Source: Flavobacteriaceae bacterium
GTDB taxonomy: Bacteria; Bacteroidota; Bacteroidia; Flavobacteriales; Flavobacteriaceae
DNA: 5,962 nt
Assembly (NCBI GenBank): GCA_013003145.1
Contig: JABDLH010000296.1
Coordinates: 1-5,962, forward strand
Reading direction: 5' to 3'
A program made the translations under genes and the position numbers. Below the pieces are notes generated by a model. It had not been told where the DNA came from. It worked only from the letters and a program-made list of their open reading frames with translations, and searched no databases. Shown here piece by piece: positions 1 through 5,962 of the stretch. Position 1 is the first letter of the stretch, and the number at the start of each line of letters is the position of its first letter.

Positions 1-1
1 G

Positions 2-517
2 GATTTACGTATCGCCCTGGATAGCGGTGCCTCACAGATTACGGGGGGGAGTATTGCCGTGAAAGACCCGGAAACTTTTACCAATTGGATTTCTACACAT
101 GGCCCGGAACGGATCATTCTCGGGGCAGATGCGCGGGATGAGCAGGTAGCCCTGGCTGGTTGGTTAGAAGATTCAGGGGTAGAGCTGTTGCCGTTTATCA
201 AACAGTACCAGGAAAAGGGTATCCAATACGTGATATGCACCGATATTTCTAAAGACGGTATGTTACAAGGACCGGCTTTTGATCTCTACAGGAAGATATT
301 GGCCCACACTTCGAAATTAGAGACCAAAATTGGGGCAAGCGGGGTAGAGGATTTCATGATTCCCCAGATCAAACTTATCGCCAGTGGAGGCATATCAGCA
401 TTTGACGAATTACCCAGATTGCAAGCCATAGGTTGTGAAGGCGCTATTATTGGGAAGGCGATTTACGAAAATCGGATTAGTCTTAAACAGTTAGAACAGT
501 TTATCATATCACAATGA
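2..517 (+). CDS. hisA: HisA, 5' truncated by window edge: phosphoribosylformimino-AICAR-phosphate isomerase
   Basis: This is the C-terminal 171 residues of HisA, the cytoplasmic (beta/alpha)8-barrel enzyme that isomerises ProFAR to PRFAR, the fourth step of histidine synthesis. The frame is open to the left edge, so the GTG at 59 is an internal valine and not the start; roughly the first 80 residues, with the N-terminal catalytic Asp, lie outside. Visible family motifs are [18 protein letters not shown] near the left edge, [12 protein letters not shown] (about 239-274) carrying the second catalytic Asp, the phosphate-binding IASGGIS (about 377-397) and [10 protein letters not shown] near the end. 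Between the catalytic loop and IASGGIS there are about 19 more residues than I expect for HisA (about 311-367). The TGA stop overlaps the next ATG (ATGA), which indicates co-transcription and probably translational coupling. The assignment is secure; the meaning of the extra loop is not. Confidence 0.96.
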   Translation, partial: DLRIALDSGASQITGGSIAVKDPETFTNWISTHGPERIILGADARDEQVALAGWLEDSGVELLPFIKQYQEKGIQYVICTDISKDGMLQGPAFDLYRKILAHTSKLETKIGASGVEDFMIPQIKLIASGGISAFDELPRLQAIGCEGAIIGKAIYENRISLKQLEQFIISQ

Positions 518-1020
518 GATCGATCAGCGAGGAATTTAAAGAAAGTAACTGTTACTACCTGGACCAGGGAGAAGAAAAGATTCGTAAAAGTTTTTCTTTT
601 CTGGATGAGGAGGATGTCTGGCAGAAACCCAATGCGTCCCTCAACAGTATGGGGAACCTGCTGCTACATCTTAACGGTAATATCAGCCAATACATCATTT
701 CATCCCTGGGCCGTTTGCCCGATACACGGCAAAGAGATGAGGAATTCAGCGCAAATCCCGGCTTTTCTAAAGAGAGACTTCTACAGCAGCTTTCGGCAAC
801 TATAGCTAAGGCCAAAGAAATTATCAGGAACTGTCCGGAAGAAGAATTATTGAGGGTAAGAAAGGTACAGGGTTTTGAATTATCAGGGATGGCGATCGTG
901 ATCCACGTGACGGAACACTTGTCTTATCACGGCGGACAGATAGCTTTCTGGACCAAGTACTTAAAAGAACAGGACCTTGGATTCTACCAGGGGTCAGATC
1001 TGAATAAAAAAAACGATTAG
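514..1020 (+). CDS. DinB/YfiT-like four-helix metalloprotein (DUF1572-type) embedded in the his operon
   Basis: This 168-residue protein resembles the DinB/YfiT superfamily of four-helix-bundle putative metalloenzymes. The usual three-histidine site can be seen: His52 in the second-helix motif NLLLHLNGN, and His135 and His139 in [11 protein letters not shown]; His131 is an additional nearby histidine. An N-terminal amphipathic helix and the closing segment AFWTKYL also fit the fold. No signal peptide or membrane segment is visible, so it should be cytoplasmic. Known relatives include thiol-dependent transferases (bacillithiol or mycothiol type) and many proteins of unknown activity; the substrate here cannot be read from the sequence. 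The ATG overlaps the hisA stop by four bases and the stop lies one base before hisF, so it is expressed with the histidine genes. A run of eight A residues (1006-1013) lies near its 3' end. Fold assignment is fairly safe; any function in histidine synthesis is speculation. Confidence 0.85.
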   Translation: MRSISEEFKESNCYYLDQGEEKIRKSFSFLDEEDVWQKPNASLNSMGNLLLHLNGNISQYIISSLGRLPDTRQRDEEFSANPGFSKERLLQQLSATIAKAKEIIRNCPEEELLRVRKVQGFELSGMAIVIHVTEHLSYHGGQIAFWTKYLKEQDLGFYQGSDLNKKND

Positions 1021-1021
1021 T

Positions 1022-1777
1022 ATGCTGACTAAAAGAATCATCCCCTGCCTGGATATTAAGAACGGTCGAACGGTTAAGGGGGTCAATTTCCTCAATCTGA
1101 AAGATGCCGGTGACCCCGTGGAACTTGCTGCAGCTTACGCAAGGGAAGGTGCAGATGAACTGGTTTTCCTGGATATTTCAGCAACGGAAGAACGCAGGAA
1201 GACACTGGCAGAATTGGTTTTGAAAGTAGCCGAGAAAGTAAATATTCCCTTTACGGTAGGAGGAGGGATCGCCTCGGTAGAAGATGTGGATATACTGTTG
1301 CAGAATGGAGCAGATAAAATTTCGATCAATTCCTCTGCAGTGAAAAACCCGGACCTGATCAATAAGCTGGCAGAGAAATTTGGTTCCCAATGTGTGGTGG
1401 TTGCCATCGATGCAAAACAGATCGATGGAAAATGGAAAGTACACCTGGTAGGAGGGAAGGTTCCTACGGACATTGATCTGTTTGAATGGGCTGCGGAAGT
1501 AGAAGAGCGCGGAGCCGGTGAGATCCTTTTTACATCTATGGATCATGATGGTACCAAGGACGGTTTCGCCAACGAGGCTTTGGCCAGGTTGTCTACTTCC
1601 CTCAATATTCCGATTATCGCTTCCGGCGGTGCAGGGAATATGGATCATTTTGCAGACACTTTTACTAAAGGCTTAGCGGATGCAGCATTGGCGGCAAGTG
1701 TTTTTCATTTTAAGGAAATAGGTATCCCCGAACTTAAATTGTCCCTTAAAACAAAAGGAATTCCTGTAAGGACGTAA
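1022..1777 (+). CDS. hisF: HisF, imidazole glycerol phosphate synthase cyclase subunit
   Basis: HisF is the cyclase half of the HisH-HisF glutamine amidotransferase. It uses ammonia passed down its barrel to turn PRFAR into imidazole glycerol phosphate and AICAR. The 251-residue length is normal for the family. Numbering matches Thermotoga HisF closely: the catalytic acids fall at Asp11 (PCLDIKNGR) and Asp130 (VVVAIDAK), and Asp176 sits in the conserved DHDGTKDG loop. The ammonia-gate residues at the barrel base are also kept: Arg5, Glu46, Lys99 and Glu167. Phosphate-binding glycines appear in VGGGIAS (79-85) and IASGGAG. The ATG lies one base after the preceding stop, with only A-rich sequence upstream, which is common in Bacteroidota. 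HisH is not in the window and is expected upstream of hisA. The product completes the five-membered ring and feeds AICAR back to purine synthesis. Confidence 0.98.
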   Translation: MLTKRIIPCLDIKNGRTVKGVNFLNLKDAGDPVELAAAYAREGADELVFLDISATEERRKTLAELVLKVAEKVNIPFTVGGGIASVEDVDILLQNGADKISINSSAVKNPDLINKLAEKFGSQCVVVAIDAKQIDGKWKVHLVGGKVPTDIDLFEWAAEVEERGAGEILFTSMDHDGTKDGFANEALARLSTSLNIPIIASGGAGNMDHFADTFTKGLADAALAASVFHFKEIGIPELKLSLKTKGIPVRT

Positions 1778-1819
1778 CAATTAACAGACAGTGATCTTAA
1801 ACTGATAGAGATTTAAAAG

Positions 1820-2416
1820 ATGAGTATAGATTTTACCAAGAGCGAAGATGGGTTAGTACCCGCTATAATCCAGGATGCGGATACCCGTAATGTACTGATG
1901 CTGGGCTACATGAACCAGGAAGCTGTCTCCAAGACGCTGGAGTCCAGGAAAGTCACTTTTTATAGCAGGAGCAAACAAAGACTCTGGACCAAAGGAGAGG
2001 AAAGTGGAAATTTTTTAAACCTGGTATCCTTAAAGATGGATTGTGACCAGGACGCCCTCCTGATCAAGGTACAGCCACAAGGGCCAACATGCCATACCGG
2101 CAGCGATACATGCTGGAATGAAGAGAATAATGAGGATGATCACTTCTTATCCCGCCTGGAATCCGTGATCGCTGACCGGAAAGCTAATAAAGACAATCAA
2201 AAAAGTTATGTGGCCTCTTTATTTAGGGACGGAATAAATAAAATAGCCCAGAAGGTAGGTGAGGAAGCCGTTGAGACCATCATTGAAGCTAAAGATGAAA
2301 ATGATTCACTCTTCCTCAATGAGAGTGCAGACCTCTTATTTCATTATATGATTCTTTTACAAGCAAAGGGTTATCGTTTGGAAGATGTTGTGAAAGTCCT
2401 GAAATCAAGGCATTGA
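1820..2416 (+). CDS. hisIE: HisIE, bifunctional phosphoribosyl-AMP cyclohydrolase / phosphoribosyl-ATP pyrophosphohydrolase
   Basis: This is a fused 198-residue enzyme for steps two and three of histidine synthesis. The N-terminal HisI domain (about 1-105) opens the adenine ring of PR-AMP. It has WTKGEESGN (56-64), the metal-binding DCDQD with Asp74, Asp76 and Asp78, and zinc cysteines Cys75, Cys91 and Cys98, whose 16- and 7-residue spacing equals that of the Methanothermobacter enzyme. The C-terminal HisE domain (about 108-198) removes pyrophosphate from PR-ATP and shows the MazG-like acids Glu148, Glu149 and Glu152 (GEEAVE) and Glu168/Asp171 (ESAD). An acidic linker, NEENNEDD (100-107), joins the domains. 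The gene lies 42 bases after hisF with no convincing terminator or promoter between them, so it is probably the last histidine gene of the operon. The ATG at 1820 is preceded by an A/G-rich stretch, and the HisI domain begins directly after it. Confidence 0.97.
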   Translation: MSIDFTKSEDGLVPAIIQDADTRNVLMLGYMNQEAVSKTLESRKVTFYSRSKQRLWTKGEESGNFLNLVSLKMDCDQDALLIKVQPQGPTCHTGSDTCWNEENNEDDHFLSRLESVIADRKANKDNQKSYVASLFRDGINKIAQKVGEEAVETIIEAKDENDSLFLNESADLLFHYMILLQAKGYRLEDVVKVLKSRH

Positions 2417-2467
2417 GCGGGTATATTAAGCGTTAAGGTTTCTTAAAACCTCCGGCCCTTTTGTGAA

Positions 2468-3640
2468 ATGTCTTATTTTTATGATATGGCTATGAATATA
2501 AAAAAAGGGTTCCGGTTCTCCTCCTATGAAGCTCCGGACCTCTCTCCCTTCGATAAACTTTTCGAGATTTTCCAGGAACTCATCACCCACACCTCGGGAG
2601 ACGTTGATGAAGCGCTGGACTGGCTTCGGGAACTGGATAAGGAATACGAACTCACCACCGAGGATTACACCATAGACGATTTTATCGAGGACCTGAAGGC
2701 TAAAGGGTTTATACAGGAAGAATTTGAGCCCGGCGATGGCGATGCCGATGAAGGGGAAGATGGCCAGGGAGGTCGTGGAAGCATGTCTATTACCGCAAAG
2801 ATGGAAAGACTGATCCGTAAAAGAGCACTGGACCAGATCTTTGGTAAAATTAAACGAAGTGGAACCGGTAATCATAAAACCGGTGCCTCTGGTCGTGGAG
2901 ATGAACATACCGGTGATTTTAAAGAATATCACTACGGCGATCCCCTGGAAAGGATCTCCATGACTGAGAGCCTGAGAAACGCCCAGATAAACCACGGCAT
3001 GGATGATTTTGCCATGAATGAGAATGACCTGGTTGTAGAGGATACCCACCATACAGCACAAATGAGTACCGTACTGATGATAGACATCAGTCACAGCATG
3101 ATACTATACGGGGAAGACCGGATCACGCCGGCGAAGAAGGTGGCGATGGCCCTGGCAGAATTCATCACTACAAGGTATCCAAAAGACACCTTGGATATTT
3201 TGGTCTTTGGTAATGATGCATGGCCTATATCCATTAAGGAGTTACCTTACCTTAAAGTAGGTCCATATCACACTAATACGGTTGCAGGATTACAGCTGGC
3301 GATGGATATGCTGAGGCGTAAACGAAATACCAATAAGCAGATATTTATGATCACAGACGGGAAGCCAAGCTGCCTGCGGCTACCGGATGGTCATTATTAT
3401 AAGAATAGTGTAGGATTGGATGATTTCATCGTGGAGAAATGCTACAACATGGCCCGGCAGGCACGAAAGCTGCATATACCTATCACTACGTTCATGATCG
3501 CGCAGGATCCTTATTTACAACAATTCATAAGGCATTTTACGGAAGCAAACCGCGGGAAAGCTTTTTTCACAGGTTTAAAAGACCTGGGCGGAATGATTTT
3601 CGAGGATTATGAACAGAATCGGAAGAAAAGGATCAAATAA
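2468..3640 (+). CDS. VWA-domain protein with intact MIDAS site, partner of the downstream AAA+ ATPase
   Basis: This is a 390-residue, apparently cytoplasmic protein without signal peptide or membrane segment. The N-terminal third (about 15-85) is a helical, charged domain containing SPFDKLFEIFQELITHTSGD. An acidic, glycine-rich linker follows (84-104), then a basic segment (about 111-145). The C-terminal VWA domain (about 198-375) has a complete metal-ion-dependent adhesion site: Asp206-x-Ser208-x-Ser210 in MIDISHSM, a threonine in HTNTVAGL (269 or 271), and Asp297 in MITDG. Acidic linker plus VWA recalls the ChlD/BchD subunit of magnesium chelatase and the VWA partners of MoxR ATPases, where the VWA protein links the AAA+ ring to a target. 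The gene starts 51 bases after hisIE and stops 28 bases before the ATPase gene. The true start may instead be ATG 2486 or 2492, just before the conserved-looking KKGFRFSSYEAP. The target is unknown. Confidence 0.88.
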   Translation: MSYFYDMAMNIKKGFRFSSYEAPDLSPFDKLFEIFQELITHTSGDVDEALDWLRELDKEYELTTEDYTIDDFIEDLKAKGFIQEEFEPGDGDADEGEDGQGGRGSMSITAKMERLIRKRALDQIFGKIKRSGTGNHKTGASGRGDEHTGDFKEYHYGDPLERISMTESLRNAQINHGMDDFAMNENDLVVEDTHHTAQMSTVLMIDISHSMILYGEDRITPAKKVAMALAEFITTRYPKDTLDILVFGNDAWPISIKELPYLKVGPYHTNTVAGLQLAMDMLRRKRNTNKQIFMITDGKPSCLRLPDGHYYKNSVGLDDFIVEKCYNMARQARKLHIPITTFMIAQDPYLQQFIRHFTEANRGKAFFTGLKDLGGMIFEDYEQNRKKRIK

Positions 3641-3668
3641 CGAGATACAACAAAAGAAAAAATAGAAT

Positions 3669-5138
3669 ATGAATATAGATCATACTACTATAAATACCCT
3701 GGGGGCACTCAAAGCTTCGGGGTATACCCCAAAGTCAATCAAAGACGAACTCCGTGATAATTTACGTGAAAAGCTGAGGAAGGGTGAAACTACCTTCAGT
3801 GGTATATGGGGTTACGAGGATACGGTTATCCCGGAACTGGAAAGGGCAATTTTATCCAGGCATAATATCAACCTGCTGGGACTACGAGGGCAAGCCAAGA
3901 CGCGACTGGCCCGTATGATGGTAAACCTGCTTGATGAATATATCCCGTTTGTAGAAGGATCCGAAATTAACGACGACCCGTTTAACCCAATATCAAGATA
4001 TGCGAGGGAATTGATCGCAGAAAAAGGTGACGATACCCCGCTACGCTGGTTACACAGATCGGATCGCTTCTTTGAAAAACTCGCAACCCCGGATGTGACG
4101 GTCGCAGACCTGATTGGAGATGTAGACCCAATTAAAGCCGCCAATCTCAGGTTGTCATATGCGGATGACCGGGTGATTCACTTTGGTATGATTCCGAGGG
4201 CAAACCGCTGCATATTTGTCATTAATGAACTGCCCGATCTACAAGCGAGGATACAGGTCTCCTTATTTAATATTCTCCAGGAAGGGGATATACAGATCCG
4301 CGGATTTAAGTTAAGGCTTCCTTTAGACCTGCAATTCGTTTTTACGGCAAACCCGGAAGATTATACGAACAGGGGAAGTATTGTAACTCCTTTAAAAGAC
4401 CGTATCGGGTCCCAGATTCTTACCCACTACCCGGATGATATAGAAACTGCCCGGAAGATCACCGAGCAGGAAATCCAGGTAGATTCAAGGCAGACCGATG
4501 CCATTTATATTCCCGACCTCGCAAAAGATCTGCTGGAACAGATCAGTTTTGAAGCACGGGAAAGCGATTATGTCGATACTAAAAGTGGGGTCAGTGCAAG
4601 GACAAGTATTACGGCATACGAAAACCTTCTAAGCACAGCCGAACATCGAAGTTTACAATCCGGTTCGGATAAGACCGCGGTTCGACTCAGTGATTTTATG
4701 GGGGTGATCCCTTCTATTACAGGCAAGATAGAGCTGGTTTACGAAGGAGAACAGGAGGGCGCAGATACCGTTGCGGTCATATTGCTCGAAGATGCTATAA
4801 AGTCGCTTTTTGAAACCTATTTTCCCAAGATCAATAAATTGGAACACAAGGATGCAGAAACACCTTATGACAATGTGATACTGTGGTTCTTTGAGGGAGA
4901 AGGTTTTGACCTTTCTGACGAAGGACAGGATGAGGATTATAAGAAGGCATTGGATAGTATACCCCCGCTGGATGCCCTGATTGATAAGTACCAACCGGAT
5001 ACTGCTAAAGAAGACCGCTACTTTTTAAAGGAATTTATTTTATGGGGATTGGCGGCAAATAATAAACTCAGTAAACATCGATTTACAGATGGCTACCAGT
5101 TTAAAGACCTCTATGGCAGTTATATCAGTAAATTATAA
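3669..5138 (+). CDS. AAA+ ATPase of magnesium-chelatase-I/MoxR type, uncharacterised subfamily
   Basis: This 489-residue protein has one AAA+ module. Walker A is GLRGQAKT (71-78, Lys77). A long segment (about 96-178) contains GSEINDDPFNP and TPDVTVADLIGDVDP. The Walker B position reads CIFVINELPDL (181-191) with Asn186-Glu187 in place of the usual Asp-Glu. Sensor 1 is Asn228 in FTANPEDYTNRGS, the likely arginine finger is Arg245 in PLKDRIGS, and the likely sensor 2 is Arg311 in SGVSARTSI. About 108 residues separate Lys77 from the Walker B strand, closer to ChlI/BchI than to compact MoxR proteins. The C-terminal 150 residues (about 340-489) form a lid or extension that I do not recognise. The preceding VWA gene is the obvious partner. 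Automatic labels will probably say 'magnesium chelatase', but no ChlH- or CobN-like subunit is here, so metal insertion is unproven. From memory, the mycobacterial Rv0958/Rv0959 pair may be comparable. Confidence 0.88.
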   Translation: MNIDHTTINTLGALKASGYTPKSIKDELRDNLREKLRKGETTFSGIWGYEDTVIPELERAILSRHNINLLGLRGQAKTRLARMMVNLLDEYIPFVEGSEINDDPFNPISRYARELIAEKGDDTPLRWLHRSDRFFEKLATPDVTVADLIGDVDPIKAANLRLSYADDRVIHFGMIPRANRCIFVINELPDLQARIQVSLFNILQEGDIQIRGFKLRLPLDLQFVFTANPEDYTNRGSIVTPLKDRIGSQILTHYPDDIETARKITEQEIQVDSRQTDAIYIPDLAKDLLEQISFEARESDYVDTKSGVSARTSITAYENLLSTAEHRSLQSGSDKTAVRLSDFMGVIPSITGKIELVYEGEQEGADTVAVILLEDAIKSLFETYFPKINKLEHKDAETPYDNVILWFFEGEGFDLSDEGQDEDYKKALDSIPPLDALIDKYQPDTAKEDRYFLKEFILWGLAANNKLSKHRFTDGYQFKDLYGSYISKL

Positions 5139-5152
5139 ACATTTTACTTTCG

Positions 5153-5174
5153 ACCCGGTCCCTGGCCGGGTTTC
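5153..5174 (+). terminator. Rho-independent terminator after the AAA+ gene
   Basis: ACCCGG (5153-5158) pairs with CCGGGT (5166-5171) across a seven-base loop, followed by a short T-rich tract (TTTCTT, 5171-5176). It lies 15 bases after the AAA+ stop and directly before the stop codon of the convergent membrane-protein gene. The T tract is on the + strand side only, so it should act mainly on the + strand transcript. A competing stem, CCCTGG (5160-5165) with CCAGGG (5181-5186), overlaps its loop. Confidence 0.7.
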
Positions 5175-5657
5175 TTAATCCCAGGGTTCCAGGTGGTCAT
5201 CAAGGTAATCGGTCTTATAATCACCGATCAGTCTTTTTCTATGACCAAAAGTGACCAGGGTAAGAAGCAGTAACAAACACTGCAGTGCAATGATTACTCC
5301 GCCGACAGGAAAAAAGGTTGTGGGGATTAAGTGTTTAGAATATTCGTGATGACTTAATAGGATTTTCGCTGTCTCAAGGGTGTTGAAGATGTAAATGACA
5401 AAGAGCACATACAGGCTGTACTCCAGGTTACGCATCCGGGGATCCGGGAATTCCTGCTCTTTGATCTTAAACCAGAATACATACAGGAAGGTAAAATGTA
5501 ACAGGCTCAGCACCGGGAAAATATAATTATCCAGTTTAAAAAGATAGAAGCGGTTGGAGTATAGTCCATAGAAATTGAGGACGATCAGTGAAGCTAGAAC
5601 ACCTATTGAAAGTATCAGGCAACGTTTCCAGCTAAGAATAGAATATAGGTATTGCAT
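5175..5657 (-). CDS. Hypothetical four-helix integral membrane protein
   Basis: I do not recognise this 160-residue protein. It has four hydrophobic segments suited to membrane helices, at about 12-33, 44-64, 80-97 and 112-138. Positive charge sits in the N-terminal SWKR, the middle loop KIKEQEFPDPRMR (64-76) and the C-terminal GHRKR (138-142), so both ends are predicted to face the cytoplasm. The tail is acidic and aromatic (DYLDDHLEPWD, 150-160). No cleavable signal peptide, catalytic motif or cysteine pair is apparent. It is convergent with the AAA+ gene (36 bases between stops) and divergent from the truA-like gene, so it is probably its own transcription unit and there is no reason to tie it to either neighbour. 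The ATG at 5657 is the first plausible start, lies close before the first hydrophobic segment, and is preceded by stops in frame or by non-coding AT-rich sequence. Confidence 0.72.
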   Translation of the reverse strand: MQYLYSILSWKRCLILSIGVLASLIVLNFYGLYSNRFYLFKLDNYIFPVLSLLHFTFLYVFWFKIKEQEFPDPRMRNLEYSLYVLFVIYIFNTLETAKILLSHHEYSKHLIPTTFFPVGGVIIALQCLLLLLTLVTFGHRKRLIGDYKTDYLDDHLEPWD

Positions 5658-5831
5658 AAGACAACTGAAATAATCTGTATGTTCAGTTAGGTGATAAAAC
5701 GGAACGCATTTTTCTTTATTTTAAAAACATCCAACATTTTAGAATTCTTATCATCAGCTTCAGGAAATCCAGGGCAAAAAAAAAATTCTTTACATTCAAA
5801 GCATAAAGCACCTAATATAAAAAATAATCTA

Positions 5832-5840
5832 TATACTTTG
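5832..5840 (+). promoter_or_regulatory. Possible Bacteroidota -7 promoter element for the truA-like gene
   Basis: TATACTTTG (5832-5840) resembles the Bacteroidota -7 box TAnnTTTG but has three bases between TA and TTTG instead of two. It contains the only TTTG on the + strand of the divergent spacer and sits 44 bases before the ATG at 5885, a sensible leader length. No TTG/TTTG -33 element is found at the usual distance upstream, so the call is weak. Confidence 0.3.
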
Positions 5841-5884
5841 AGCCGACTATAAAAAATCATGAGATCTTTACGGTCTTTTAATCA

Positions 5885-5962
5885 ATGAAACATCAGTACG
5901 TTATACGATTGCAATACCTCGGTTTCAGGTACAGTGGCTGGCAGCGGCAACCTGATCAGAAA
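5885..5962 (+). CDS. truA: N-terminus of a TruA-type tRNA pseudouridine synthase, truncated by window edge
   Basis: An ATG at 5885 opens a frame that runs to the right edge (26 codons), too short for routine ORF calling. The peptide begins MKHQYVIRLQYLGFRYSGWQ and continues RQPDQK. It fits the first strand and following motif of TruA, which in E. coli reads approximately EYDGSKYYGWQRQ. TruA isomerises uridines at positions 38-40 of the tRNA anticodon arm. The catalytic Asp lies further downstream and outside the window, so activity cannot be judged. Bacteroidota often carry more than one TruA-like protein, and the YLGFRYSGW wording could belong to the divergent paralogue rather than the canonical enzyme. 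The gene is transcribed divergently from the membrane-protein gene across a 227-base AT-rich spacer. Confidence 0.75.
   Translation, partial: MKHQYVIRLQYLGFRYSGWQRQPDQK

Noticed and set aside
59..61. GTG at 59 as the start of hisA
   Set aside because: The frame is open upstream to base 2 and encodes conserved HisA sequence ([14 protein letters not shown]), so this is an internal valine of a gene cut by the window edge.
1178..1648. Minus-strand open frames inside hisF
   Set aside because: They are antisense to a gene with intact catalytic residues throughout and show no protein-family features.
1778..1819. Possible small hairpin or promoter in the hisF-hisIE gap
   Set aside because: Only a four-base CAGT/ACTG pairing is present, with no TAnnTTTG-like element; it is an ordinary intra-operon spacer.
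2436..2451. Hairpin AGGTTT/AAACCT between hisIE and the VWA gene as a terminator of the his operon
   Set aside because: The stem is only six mostly weak pairs, a competing TTAAG/CTTAA pairing exists, and no T run follows directly. Whether the VWA/AAA+ pair is co-transcribed with the his genes stays open.
2426..3094. Long minus-strand open frame opposite the VWA gene
   Set aside because: It lies antisense to a well-supported coding region, and its translation has no recognisable domain or start context; it is a shadow frame.
5687..5737. Possible 16-residue minus-strand leader peptide upstream of the membrane-protein gene
   Set aside because: It is very short, Lys/Phe-rich as expected by chance in AT-rich DNA, and has no attenuator-like hairpin after it.

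Overview
The window looks like chromosomal DNA from a member of the Bacteroidota, most likely a marine-type Flavobacteriaceae; the genus cannot be fixed from this sequence. The case rests on gene order (hisA, hisF and a fused hisIE at the end of a histidine operon), protein wording typical of that group, moderate GC with AT-rich spacers, and start codons preceded by A-rich stretches rather than strong Shine-Dalgarno sites. No mobile elements, tRNA or rRNA genes, or CRISPR arrays were seen.

Bases 1-2416 (+ strand) hold the distal part of a histidine biosynthesis operon: the C-terminal two thirds of hisA, a DinB/YfiT-like four-helix protein starting inside the hisA stop codon, hisF one base after it, and hisIE 42 bases later. 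HisA and HisF supply the middle steps and the fused HisIE supplies the second and third steps (pyrophosphohydrolase and cyclohydrolase). The active-site residues that can be checked are intact. The DinB-like gene has no known histidine role but is tightly embedded between hisA and hisF.

Bases 2468-5138 (+ strand) hold a two-gene module: a von Willebrand factor A (VWA) protein with a complete metal-binding (MIDAS) site, then an AAA+ ATPase of the magnesium-chelatase-I/MoxR type. Such pairs are usually labelled 'magnesium chelatase', but no large chelatase subunit and no tetrapyrrole genes are present. They are better read as an uncharacterised AAA+/VWA remodelling or metal-insertion machine. 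This is the least understood and most interesting part of the window. A rho-independent terminator closes it at 5153-5174.

Bases 5175-5657 (- strand) encode an unrecognised four-helix membrane protein, convergent with the ATPase gene. A 227-base AT-rich divergent spacer follows, and at 5885 a + strand gene begins whose 26 visible residues match the N-terminus of a TruA-type tRNA pseudouridine synthase, cut off by the window edge.
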